Below, piece after piece: positions 16,805 to 25,214 of a stretch of DNA of 64,000 bases; within the stretch, counting starts at the first letter, position 1; each line of letters begins with the position of its first letter. The stretch is from Haliscomenobacter sp. GTDB lineage: Bacteria; Bacteroidota; Bacteroidia; Chitinophagales; Saprospiraceae. The notes under the pieces are model-generated. The model worked only from the letters and a program-made list of their open reading frames with translations, was not told where the DNA came from and searched no databases. The DNA lies in contig JADJPL010000001.1 in the NCBI GenBank assembly GCA_016713275.1, positions 486,001-550,000 of the forward strand, given 5' to 3'. Both the position numbers and the translations under genes were made by a program.

Positions 16805-17989
16805 CTATTCGAGTTGATCGAGGGCTTCGATTAGGACAGAGGCAGCCCACTGTATTTGTTCTTCTGTGATAATGAGCGGAGGCGCTATGCGCAATGCCCG
16901 GTCGTTGAATAAGAACCAATCCATGAGCAAACCCTGGTTCAGCGAAAAATGGATTACCTGCCGGACTTGATCAAAGCTTTCCAACTCCAGGGCCATTAAA
17001 AGGCCGGCACTCCGAAACTCTTTGATTTTTGCATGCCGGAGCAACCGGTGGAATAAAGCCTCTTTGGGCGCCACTTGCCGGATCAGGTCTGTTTCCAGCA
17101 GCGTCTGGAGGGTAGCGAGGGCGGCGGCGCAAGAAACAGGATGCCCGCCAAAGGTAGTGATATGCCCCAGCATCGGATTCTCGGTAAGGGAGTTCATTAT
17201 GGCCTCAGAGGAAATGAAAGCGCCGATGGGCATTCCTCCCCCCATCCCCTTGGCTAGCAGAAGCACATCCGGAATGATGCCATAGGATTGGAAGGCGAAC
17301 AGAGCCCCCGTTCGCCCAAAGCCAGTCTGTACTTCATCCAGGATAAGCAGGGCGCCTGTTGCATCGCAGCGGCGCCGAAGGGCCTCCAGGTATCCGGGTG
17401 CAGGTTTTCGAACGCCCCATTCTCCCTGAACGGTTTCCACGATCACGGCGGCTGTTTTTTCGGAGATGTATTCCAGATCTCCAAAATCATTAAATTCTAT
17501 ATGCCGGATGCCCGGAAGCAAGGGGTGAAAGGCTTGGGTGAAGGTAGCCGGCCACATCAGGCTGGCTGCGCCCTGCGTGCTGCCATGGTAGGCGTATTTG
17601 CAGGAAATGAGCTCCGCCCGCCCGGTAAAACGCTTGGCCACTTTCATAGCTCCTTCCGTCGCTTCTGATCCTGAATTGACAAAATACACCCGATTCAGAG
17701 AGGATGGGAGTTGTTGGGCCAGCAGGGTTGCTAGTTGGACCTGAGGTTCCAGTACAAATTCCCCGTATACCAGCGTGTGCATGTATTTGTCTACCTGCGC
17801 TTTGACAGCCTCAACTACGCTTGGATGCCGATGCCCAAGACCGCTCACGCTGATTCCGGAGATCAAATCCATAATGGCTTTTCCCTCCCGGTTGTAAAGC
17901 CAAACGCCTTCTGCCCGTTCGATTTCCATCATCAAGGGGAACGGACTCGTCTGGGCAACATGCTGCAAAAACAACTGCCGCAACTGCAT
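16805..17989 (-). CDS. Class III aminotransferase (acetylornithine/GABA aminotransferase-like)
   Basis: A 394-residue PLP enzyme. SGSEATEGAMKVAKRFTGR binds cofactor phosphate. LILDEVQTGFGRTG carries the ring-stacking Asp. The Schiff-base Lys is in LLLAKGMGGGMPIGAFIS. TTFGGHPVSCAAALATL is also typical. The substrate is uncertain, since ornithine, acetylornithine and 4-aminobutyrate enzymes share these motifs and no arg or gab genes are adjacent. It is convergent with rpoN, 8 bp apart. Confidence 0.9.
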   Translation of the reverse strand: MQLRQLFLQHVAQTSPFPLMMEIERAEGVWLYNREGKAIMDLISGISVSGLGHRHPSVVEAVKAQVDKYMHTLVYGEFVLEPQVQLATLLAQQLPSSLNRVYFVNSGSEATEGAMKVAKRFTGRAELISCKYAYHGSTQGAASLMWPATFTQAFHPLLPGIRHIEFNDFGDLEYISEKTAAVIVETVQGEWGVRKPAPGYLEALRRRCDATGALLILDEVQTGFGRTGALFAFQSYGIIPDVLLLAKGMGGGMPIGAFISSEAIMNSLTENPMLGHITTFGGHPVSCAAALATLQTLLETDLIRQVAPKEALFHRLLRHAKIKEFRSAGLLMALELESFDQVRQVIHFSLNQGLLMDWFLFNDRALRIAPPLIITEEQIQWAASVLIEALDQLE

Positions 17990-18119
17990 GGCTGGGTCGA
18001 TTAAGTGATTAATTTGGCAGGCTGCCTTGGTCGGTCTAAGGACATTCCGATATAATTACCTGGGATAAAATACTAAATACGGCAAAAAATATTTTGCAGT
18101 ATTATTTTTTCTGCGATAT

Positions 18120-18872
18120 TTGTTTAATTACCGTACGCTGAACAAGAAAGGAAAGATCGTTAATTCCGTGAAACATATTACGCTCCTTGGGGTATTCTTA
18201 CTGGTAGCCGCATATTCTTGCGACTGGCTGTCGGTGCGCTTGCACCGGTTCGGCGTCAGGGGCATTGATGTCTCCCATTACCAATCGGCCATTCAATGGG
18301 AGGAAGTCTTCAAGCAAGATATTGATTTTGTTTTTGTCAAAGCAACGGAAGGCAACCACCTGTCCGACTCGTTGTTTGCCCGCAATTGGGAGGCCATTCA
18401 AGCGCATGGCATTCGTAGGGGCGCCTACCATTTCTTCCGGGCATCTGTACCCGCAGAGGAGCAAGCCCTGAATTTCATTCGCAATGTTCCTATGGAAGAG
18501 GGCGATCTTCCTCCCGTACTCGATGTGGAGGTTTTGGATGGGCTCACCAAGCCCGAAGTACTGGCTCGAATGCAAACATGGTTATTTATGGCGGAAATTG
18601 CCTACGGGGTAAAACCCATTATCTACACCAATCAAAAATTTTACAACACCAACCTCGCTGGATACTTTTCCTCTTACCCACTCTGGATTGCCCGGTATAA
18701 CTCAAGAGGCCCGCGCCTGGCAGATGGCCGGAAATGGACGTTCTGGCAACACCGCGACACGGGAAGGCTCCCCGGGATTACCGGCAATGTCGACTTCAAC
18801 GTCTTCCGAGGCAGCCTGGTAGAGCTGGAAACCCTTTGCATGAAGCCGAAACTAGCGGTGAGCATGCGCTGA
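18120..18872 (+). CDS. GH25 lysozyme-like lipoprotein
   Basis: Glycosyl hydrolase family 25 (muramidase). The motifs are RGIDVSHYQ, IDFVFVKATEG, RRGAYHFFRAS, LPPVLDVEV (catalytic Asp/Glu region), PIIYTNQKFY and GNVDFNVFRG. The N-terminal hydrophobic stretch ends at VAAYSC, a probable lipobox, so the enzyme is exported. The start may be TTG at 18120 or GTG at 18168 (VKHITLLGVF). It probably acts on peptidoglycan, either for turnover or on competitors' walls. Confidence 0.88.
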   Translation: MFNYRTLNKKGKIVNSVKHITLLGVFLLVAAYSCDWLSVRLHRFGVRGIDVSHYQSAIQWEEVFKQDIDFVFVKATEGNHLSDSLFARNWEAIQAHGIRRGAYHFFRASVPAEEQALNFIRNVPMEEGDLPPVLDVEVLDGLTKPEVLARMQTWLFMAEIAYGVKPIIYTNQKFYNTNLAGYFSSYPLWIARYNSRGPRLADGRKWTFWQHRDTGRLPGITGNVDFNVFRGSLVELETLCMKPKLAVSMR

Positions 18873-18909
18873 CCGCGTCCCTTCTTCGGTCCCATTTTTT
18901 TGACTTTCC

Positions 18910-20109
18910 CTACCCCAATAAAGCCAGGGCCGGAAAATCCGATCCGAGAATATCCGGAACATCCGCTTGCAGCCATTGCTTGAGCACGGTGGAGTACACG
19001 CTCCGGAAATCCAGTTTGTAAATCAGGTCTTCTTCATCCAGGGTGGTCAGATCGGGCGCTTCGTTGAAAAATCCAGGTTTTTTCAGGCTTCCACCGATAA
19101 GGAACAGGTTGTTCGCCGTTCCATGATCCGTCCCATTGCTTGCGTTCTGGCTCACCCTTCGCCCGAACTCGGAAAAAGTCAGGATCAGGGTGTCCTGAAG
19201 AAGACCTTGTTGTTTTAGATCCGTTACCAGCGCATTCACCCCGTCGGCATATTGCTTGAGCAGGCGCTCCTGCTGGACTTTTTGGTTAGCGTGCGTATCA
19301 AATCCGGTTAGACTAACATAGTAAATCTTGGTATCGGTATCTGCAGTGATGAGTTCGGCGACGGTTTTCAGATCGCGGCCAAAGGGCGTCTGTGGGTAGG
19401 CGACGGAAGAAGCGTACACCTTGGATTGCTCAAACAAGTAGTTGGCGGACGATTGCGTGCTGGCCATCGTCTTGTAGAGATACGCGACATGGTCGTGGTC
19501 CTCTGAGGCGGGATGCTGTTGCCCGATCGCTTTCAGAAACCGGTTTTCAGTGGTTCGTTTGAGCTGCGCGGGTTCGCTCATCGCAAACCCTGTTCGTTGC
19601 GCGCCCTTTAGAGCCAGACTGAGGTAGTCGTCGAGTTCAATGGCGTGGTAGGGGGTAGCGCAACCGGCGCAGTTGCTGTCCAGATACCTGCCCAACCACC
19701 CGGTGTTCCAATATTCCTGGCTGGAACTCGCTGAATGCCAGATGTCCATGGACCGGAAATGGGAACGGTCGGGGTTGGGGTACCCAACGCTGTTGAGGAC
19801 CGTAACTAATCCATCGTCGTAGAGGCTACGCAGGGATTCGAGCGCTGGGTTGAACCCCTGGTCTGCGTCTACTTTAAGGACTTGCTCCGGGGGAATCCCG
19901 AGCGAAGGCCGGAATTTATAGTACAGGTCGTTTCGATAGGGCACGATGGTATTCAGGCCGTCATTGCCCCCGGAGAGCTGGATGACGATCAGGATTTTGC
20001 CGCTGCGCCGCTGCTGCAACTTGCCGAATTGGAGCTGATTTAAAAAGGCTGGAACAAATAACGCGGTGGACGCCAGCCCGCTTTGCCTGAGAAATTCTCT
20101 TCTGCGCAT
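18910..20109 (-). CDS. DUF1501 protein with Tat-like signal
   Basis: About 399 residues starting at MRRREFLRQSGLASTALFVPAF, a twin-arginine-like signal. DUF1501 (sulfatase-like fold) motifs: QLSGGNDGLNTIVPYRNDLYYKFRP, DIWHSASS, GFDTHANQ, FSEFGRRVSQNASNGTDHGTANNLFLIGG. The Asp/His residues resemble alkaline-phosphatase-superfamily metal sites. It follows the DUF1800 gene on the same strand, and the two families are widely paired. The function is unknown. Confidence 0.9.
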   Translation of the reverse strand: MRRREFLRQSGLASTALFVPAFLNQLQFGKLQQRRSGKILIVIQLSGGNDGLNTIVPYRNDLYYKFRPSLGIPPEQVLKVDADQGFNPALESLRSLYDDGLVTVLNSVGYPNPDRSHFRSMDIWHSASSSQEYWNTGWLGRYLDSNCAGCATPYHAIELDDYLSLALKGAQRTGFAMSEPAQLKRTTENRFLKAIGQQHPASEDHDHVAYLYKTMASTQSSANYLFEQSKVYASSVAYPQTPFGRDLKTVAELITADTDTKIYYVSLTGFDTHANQKVQQERLLKQYADGVNALVTDLKQQGLLQDTLILTFSEFGRRVSQNASNGTDHGTANNLFLIGGSLKKPGFFNEAPDLTTLDEEDLIYKLDFRSVYSTVLKQWLQADVPDILGSDFPALALLG

Positions 20110-20157
20110 ATGGAAAAGATTAAGAGCCAAGGGTGAAAAAATAGCGATCCTTTTTGC

Positions 20158-21531
20158 CTAACACATTTGATATTCCGGCAAGGACATGATCCGCATGATG
20201 GATTGGGCCAGAAATGCGCCTGGTTCGGTAGCCTGGATGTATTGCCGGATGGTCGCATTGTCGACCGCGCTTTCTTTTTGAAGTAGGTATTCCCGAAGCG
20301 AATTCAGCGCTGCCTCCGGGTCGTTTTGGCGGATTAACCGGCTAAATGGCTGCAGATCGTAAGTAGCCTTAAGCCTGCGCAAACCGGCGCTACGTTCCTT
20401 TACCGTAAGGTCGTCCTTCGGCCTAAGATTTGCTTCCGCACTAGCCAGAAAGATCGTTGGCAAATTGAGCCGGGTCATTAGCGTAGAATTATCGATCCAG
20501 GACTTTCCCCCTGGCCATCCGGCTACATTGGGCGGATGAAATAAAACCTGGCCAAGCGCCCGCTGAATAAATACGGCGCCTAACCCGTCCTCAAACTGCA
20601 ACCCGAGACTCCGGATCATTCCAGCCAATAATTCTACAGGAGATTTGATCTTGTTGCCCATGTTCTCCGGCAAATAGAACCAGTCGCTCCCGAAAATGGT
20701 CTGCATCAGGCGGCTAATATCGTAGCCGGAGGCATAGAACTCCTGAGCCAGCGCATGGATACGCTCCTCAGGACCGGTTTCATTCACAAAATAGCGGTAA
20801 ATCTTTTTTACAATAAACAGGGCGGTTTCCTTTCGCTCGAGGATTAGATCAATGATGTCCGTTCCGTCAAAGTTGCCTGTTTTTCCAAAAAAGGTTTTCC
20901 GGTCGTAATCGTGCTGCCCTGGCCGGAAGATATATTCTCCCCTCAGGGTACTCGACCAGCCCGTGAAGGCCCGGGCGCCTTCTTTGATATCGGTTTCGGT
21001 ATAATTTCCCCGTCCAATGGTGAACAGTTCCAGCAATTCGCGGGCAAAATTTTCGTTAGGTTGATCTTTCCGGTTCTGCTGGTTGTTCAGATACCGGATC
21101 ATCGCAGGCTCCCGGGCAATAGCAACGACAAGGTCGCGGAATTTTCCCAGCGCGTGAGACCGAAGCGTATTCAGGTATTGAGCTGCGAGCACCGAGTTGT
21201 CTATGTCGCAAGCAAAATGGCCGTGCCAGAATAGGGTCATTCGCTCAAGCAGTGCGGGTTCTTGAGGATTGGCCATGCGCTGGAGCCAGGAAAAATTGGA
21301 TTCCAGTACGCGCTGGCGTTCCATGCGCTGGCGTTCCTGGATTTGCTCCCTGTCGAGCATTCGGGGTTCGGAAGGGAGATCCAGTTCCGGGACCGGAAGC
21401 AGCGTGGGTTTACGGGCCTGGGAGAACAGTTCGTCAACCGCTTTGCGCAAAGGCATAGGTTTTTTTTCTGCCCATTCAGCAGGGCTTAGTCCAAACCCCG
21501 CCCTCCAGTATAGATGTTTAATGGTCTCCAT
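20158..21531 (-). CDS. DUF1800 domain protein
   Basis: About 457 residues from METIKHLYWRAGFGLSPAEW, the family's usual start; the frame extends 26 codons further upstream. DUF1800 signatures: LERMTLFWHGHFAC, QYLNTLRSHALGKFRDLVVAIAREPAMIRYLNN, NENFARELLELFTIGRGNYTETDIKEGARAFTGW, PPNVAGWPGGKSWID. It precedes its DUF1501 partner by 48 bp on the minus strand. The biochemical role is unknown. Confidence 0.9.
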   Translation of the reverse strand: METIKHLYWRAGFGLSPAEWAEKKPMPLRKAVDELFSQARKPTLLPVPELDLPSEPRMLDREQIQERQRMERQRVLESNFSWLQRMANPQEPALLERMTLFWHGHFACDIDNSVLAAQYLNTLRSHALGKFRDLVVAIAREPAMIRYLNNQQNRKDQPNENFARELLELFTIGRGNYTETDIKEGARAFTGWSSTLRGEYIFRPGQHDYDRKTFFGKTGNFDGTDIIDLILERKETALFIVKKIYRYFVNETGPEERIHALAQEFYASGYDISRLMQTIFGSDWFYLPENMGNKIKSPVELLAGMIRSLGLQFEDGLGAVFIQRALGQVLFHPPNVAGWPGGKSWIDNSTLMTRLNLPTIFLASAEANLRPKDDLTVKERSAGLRRLKATYDLQPFSRLIRQNDPEAALNSLREYLLQKESAVDNATIRQYIQATEPGAFLAQSIMRIMSLPEYQMC

Positions 21532-21664
21532 AACGATTGGATTTCCTGAATGGACTCTGGTTTTGGGGAAAGGTTTAAATAAGAATGGAATGGATGCGTT
21601 TTTTACCATAGTGGAAATTCGTTGTTTTTTTCCTCGTTGCCCGGGTAAGAGGCGCTATCTTCCG

Positions 21665-21694
21665 TTGCCCGTTGTCGGAATCCCATTAATTTTG
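21665..21694 (+). promoter_or_regulatory. Bacteroidetes-type promoter of the thioredoxin-fold gene
   Basis: TTG (21665-21667), a 19-bp spacer, and TAATTTTG (21687-21694). The gene starts 19 bp after the -7 element, giving a very short leader. Confidence 0.6.
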
Positions 21695-21712
21695 TAAAAA
21701 ATAGAGCAGGAT

Positions 21713-22879
21713 ATGAAAAAAATGATTGCTGCGCTCTGGCTGTGTCTCGCTGGAACTACCTTGGCCTTTGGGCAGGGGATTGTCTTTTTTCATGGCGCCT
21801 GGGAAGAAGCGCTGGAGAAAGCAAAAGCGGAAGAAAAACCCATTTTTGTGGATGCCTTTACCACCTGGTGCGGGCCATGCAAAGTCATGGCTCAGAATGT
21901 TTTTCCCGATCCCCAGGTGGGCGCGTTGTTTAACGCCAACTATGTCTGTATCAAAATCGATATGGAAGGCGAGGAAGGGCTCCGCTTTCAAAAAGCCTAT
22001 CCGGTGAGTGCGTATCCTACGCTGTATTTTATTGATTTCGACGGGTCGGTATTGAAAAAGGTCATCGGAGCGCAGCGGGCAGACGGTTTCTTCGCTATTG
22101 GGAAAGCGGTGCTGGAATCGATCGACCGAAGCAAGGGGTATGAAGAAGCCTATAATAAAGGTAACCGGGCGCCCAGCTTGATCTACAACTATATTCGAAG
22201 CCTGAACCGCTCGGGGAAGCCCAGCCTGCGCATCGTCAACGACTACCTGAGGAGCGTTTCGGATTTCACTAGCGAGATCAACCTCAAGATCATCTACGAG
22301 GCCGCCCTGGAAGCCGATTCCAGAGTCTTTGACCTCCTCGTCCAGTACCAAAAGGAGTTGGCCGCGCTGTATTCAGCAGACCAGATCGCGTCGAGGATTT
22401 TTAATGCCTGCCTTAAAACGGCTCTAAAAGGGTTGACCATGCATTCCGACGAGTTGGTGGAGGACGCAAAAGAAAAAATGAAGGCCCACCTTCCCGACCG
22501 GGCAAAGGCTTTCGGCTTCTTTATTGCCATGGAGGAAGCGGTCATGCAGCGCGACGAGAAAGCCTATTTGAAGGCATTAAGCCAATATGCCAAAAATGCA
22601 GGGTCAGAACCGGTTTCGCTGCTTGCTCAAATCGTTGCGCCGATTATTAAAAAACACGCTGCCAACAAAGAGGCGCTGAGTTCCGCTGCAGAACTTGCCC
22701 GGCTGATCGCAGAAAAAAATCCTTCTGCTTCCGCTTTTATCTATCTGGCGGAAATCCAGTTGCAATTGGGAGATCGCACCGGCGCCCGGGCTTCGGCGGA
22801 AACGGCCAAATCCCTGGCCAAGGAAGAAGGCCCCGAGGCGGTACAGTTGGTAGACCAGTTTTGGACTAAATTCGGATAA
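21713..22879 (+). CDS. Exported thioredoxin-fold protein with helical C-terminal domain
   Basis: 388 residues. A signal peptide (MKKMIAALWLCLAGTTLAFG-Q) is followed by a thioredoxin domain with the active site DAFTTWCGPCKVMAQNVF and cis-Pro region VSAYPTLYFID. About 230 residues of helical repeats (TPR-like) follow, as in Bacteroidetes DUF255/thioredoxin-related proteins. It is likely a periplasmic disulfide reductase or chaperone. thiL begins 56 bp downstream. Confidence 0.85.
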   Translation: MKKMIAALWLCLAGTTLAFGQGIVFFHGAWEEALEKAKAEEKPIFVDAFTTWCGPCKVMAQNVFPDPQVGALFNANYVCIKIDMEGEEGLRFQKAYPVSAYPTLYFIDFDGSVLKKVIGAQRADGFFAIGKAVLESIDRSKGYEEAYNKGNRAPSLIYNYIRSLNRSGKPSLRIVNDYLRSVSDFTSEINLKIIYEAALEADSRVFDLLVQYQKELAALYSADQIASRIFNACLKTALKGLTMHSDELVEDAKEKMKAHLPDRAKAFGFFIAMEEAVMQRDEKAYLKALSQYAKNAGSEPVSLLAQIVAPIIKKHAANKEALSSAAELARLIAEKNPSASAFIYLAEIQLQLGDRTGARASAETAKSLAKEEGPEAVQLVDQFWTKFG

Positions 22880-22935
22880 TTAATTTGCCGCATTGGCGGT
22901 GTTTTTTGATTTATTTGCGTCCTGAGACTTATTCT

Positions 22936-23970
22936 ATGGAAAACGAACGCACCGACATCGGATCGCTGGGAGAGTTTGGTTTGATCGATCGCCTAACCGG
23001 TAAATTCCCACTTTCCCAGGCTTCTTCTATAAAGGGCGTGGGAGACGACGCTGCCGTTATTGATAACGAGGGGTATCTGACGGTAGTTTCCACCGATATG
23101 CTGGTGGAGGGTATTCATTTTGACCTGGCTTATACGCCGCTGAAGCACTTGGGGTATAAATCGGTTGTGGTCAATCTTTCCGACATTTACGCCATGAACG
23201 CCCAACCCCGGCAGATCACGGTAAGCATCGCCATATCCAACCGATTCTCCGTCGAAGCCCTGGAGGAGTTTTATGCTGGAATTGAAGCTGCTTGTAAGGT
23301 TTATGGGGTGGATTTGGTGGGAGGCGATACCTCTTCTTCACAAAAAGGGTTCATCATTAGCGTAACCGCCATTGGCCAGGGCGAGAAAGGAAAAATCTGC
23401 TACCGGAATACCGCTAAAGTAGGCGATCTGATCTGCGTTACCGGAAACCTGGGCGCCGCTTACCTCGGTTTGCAGCTTCTGGAGCGGGAGAAACAGATCT
23501 TTCTTTCCAAACCTGGGGGGCAGCCCGACCTGGAGGGCAAAGACTATCTAGTAGGCCGTCAGCTCAAACCGGAAGCCAGGAAAGAAATGATCGAGCTCTT
23601 TGCCCAAAACCGGCTTGTGCCTACTTCGATGATCGATATCTCCGACGGACTAGCTTCCGACCTGTTCCACATTTGCAACCAATCCGGCGTTGGCGCTTTT
23701 ATTGAAGAAAGCGGAGTGCCCATTCATATGGATGCGCAACTCCAGGCGCTGGAGTTTCACCTCGACCCCATTACCTGCGCGCTGAGCGGGGGCGAGGACT
23801 ATGAACTCCTGTTCACTATTTCCCCCAACGACGTGGAGAAGGTCCGTTATTTGCCGGATATTTTCATTATGGGCGAAGTGGTGGATGCCCGGGATGGCGT
23901 GCGGTTGCACACCAAGGGCGGTAATATCCATCCACTGAAGGCCCAGGGGTGGCAGCACTTTGAATCCTGA
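22936..23970 (+). CDS. thiL: Thiamine-monophosphate kinase ThiL
   Basis: 344 residues from MENERTDIGSLGEFGLIDRL. ATP/Mg motifs: GVGDDAAVID, STDMLVEGIHFD, NLSDIYAMNAQP, VGGDTSSSQKG, DISDGLASDL, LSGGEDYELLF. It makes thiamine diphosphate from TMP. An upstream ATG-like extension exists, but homology begins at this ATG. The M28 peptidase gene starts 25 bp downstream. Confidence 0.95.
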   Translation: MENERTDIGSLGEFGLIDRLTGKFPLSQASSIKGVGDDAAVIDNEGYLTVVSTDMLVEGIHFDLAYTPLKHLGYKSVVVNLSDIYAMNAQPRQITVSIAISNRFSVEALEEFYAGIEAACKVYGVDLVGGDTSSSQKGFIISVTAIGQGEKGKICYRNTAKVGDLICVTGNLGAAYLGLQLLEREKQIFLSKPGGQPDLEGKDYLVGRQLKPEARKEMIELFAQNRLVPTSMIDISDGLASDLFHICNQSGVGAFIEESGVPIHMDAQLQALEFHLDPITCALSGGEDYELLFTISPNDVEKVRYLPDIFIMGEVVDARDGVRLHTKGGNIHPLKAQGWQHFES

Positions 23971-23995
23971 AATGTCAACTTATAACTACAACAAC

Positions 23996-24997
23996 ATGAA
24001 CAAGCATTTCCTGAGGGTATTCGTTCTTCTTAGCCTTCTGGCAGCGAGCGCATGCAAAAACAATAAACGGGGGAAAGAACAACCTGAAACCGAGACCCCG
24101 GCATCCGTAACCGTTCCTAAATTCGACCGCGACAGCGCCTATGCCTTTTTGGCGAGCCAGCTGGAATTTGGGCCCAGAGTTCCCAATACCCCTGCTCACA
24201 AAGCTTGCGGCGAATGGCTGGCGCAACGGTTTGAGACTTATGGCGCCCAAGTGATCCGGCAAGATTTTTCGGCTAAAGCCTATACGGGCGCCATGCTCCA
24301 GGGAATGAATATCATCGCTCAATACAATCCGGGCGAGGCCAAGCGCATCGTTCTCGCAGCCCACTGGGATAGCAGGCATATTGCCGATTCGCCTTCCAAT
24401 CAGACCGACCGGGACAAACCGGTGATGGGCGCCGACGACGGCGGCAGCGGCGTGGCGGTGCTGCTGGAAGTCGCCCGGCAACTTCAGCAAAACCCGGTTG
24501 GCCTTGGGGTCGATCTGGTCCTGTTCGATCTGGAGGATTATGGCGAAGACGGCGGAACAGATCCCAATTCCTGGGGGATGGGCTCTCAGTATTGGTCCCG
24601 GAATCTGCACTATACTTCCGGCATCCGCCCCCAATATGGCATTCTGCTGGACATGGTGGGAGGAAAAGGCGCCCGGTTTGGGAAAGAATATTTTTCCCTT
24701 CAGTATGCAGCGCCCGTAGTAGATAAAGTCTGGAACCTGGCAACCAGTATGGGATACGGCAACTATTTCGTTCAGGATCAGGTAGGTGCGGTAACAGACG
24801 ACCACTACTTTGTCAATACGATTGCCGGAATCCCTATGATCGATATCATTAACCGTCCGCCGGACACGGAAACCGGTTTTCCTGCCCACTGGCATACGCC
24901 CAACGACACCCTGGACGCCATCGATCCCTTCACCCTCCGGGCTGTAGGCCAGTTGATGTTAGCCGTCATTTATCGGGAGTATGCAGGTACGCTTTGA
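23996..24997 (+). CDS. M28 family peptidase / glutaminyl-peptide cyclotransferase-like lipoprotein
   Basis: 333 residues from MNKHFLRVFVLLSLLAASAC, a lipoprotein signal. Zinc-site residues: LAAHWDSRH (His/Asp), MGADDGGSGVAVLLEVA (Asp), LFDLEDYGEDGG (Glu), and HWHTPNDTLD (His). This pattern is shared by M28 aminopeptidases and glutaminyl cyclases, which make N-terminal pyroglutamate. The DLEDYG and NDTLD motifs favour the cyclase branch. Confidence 0.85.
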   Translation: MNKHFLRVFVLLSLLAASACKNNKRGKEQPETETPASVTVPKFDRDSAYAFLASQLEFGPRVPNTPAHKACGEWLAQRFETYGAQVIRQDFSAKAYTGAMLQGMNIIAQYNPGEAKRIVLAAHWDSRHIADSPSNQTDRDKPVMGADDGGSGVAVLLEVARQLQQNPVGLGVDLVLFDLEDYGEDGGTDPNSWGMGSQYWSRNLHYTSGIRPQYGILLDMVGGKGARFGKEYFSLQYAAPVVDKVWNLATSMGYGNYFVQDQVGAVTDDHYFVNTIAGIPMIDIINRPPDTETGFPAHWHTPNDTLDAIDPFTLRAVGQLMLAVIYREYAGTL

Positions 24998-25026
24998 GAA
25001 AAAGCGAAAAAAATGCGCATGAACTG

Positions 25027-25057
25027 TTGCATAAAAACAAAAACGCGCATACATTTG
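25027..25057 (+). promoter_or_regulatory. Bacteroidetes-type promoter of tRNA-Val
   Basis: TTG (25027-25029), a 20-bp spacer, and TACATTTG (25050-25057), the same geometry as the tRNA-Asn promoter. It lies just after the M28 peptidase stop, so the tRNA has its own promoter. Confidence 0.75.
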
Positions 25058-25075
25058 CACACGCCTTTGGCAAAT

Positions 25076-25150
25076 GGGCGCATAGCTCAGCTGGTTTAGA
25101 GCATCTGCCTTACAAGCAGAGGGTCGGAGGTTCGAATCCTTCTGCGCCCA
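25076..25150 (+). tRNA. tRNA-Val (TAC)
   Basis: Acceptor GGGCGCA/TGCGCCC with discriminator A, D-arm GCTC/GAGC, anticodon arm TCTGC-CTTACAA-GCAGA with anticodon TAC, T-arm GGAGG-TTCGAAT-CCTTC. No encoded CCA. Confidence 0.97.
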
Positions 25151-25156
25151 CGAATA

Positions 25157-25195
25157 AAAAACCCGGCAGGAACAATTCCTGCCGGGTTTTCTTTT
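25157..25195. terminator. Bidirectional terminator between tRNA-Val and the TonB receptor gene
   Basis: CCCGGCAGGAA and TTCCTGCCGGG form a perfect 11-bp stem with a CAA loop, A-run before and T-run after. It can end both the plus-strand tRNA and the minus-strand receptor transcript. Confidence 0.92.
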
Positions 25196-25214
25196 TGCTC
25201 TAAAATAAGCGCGT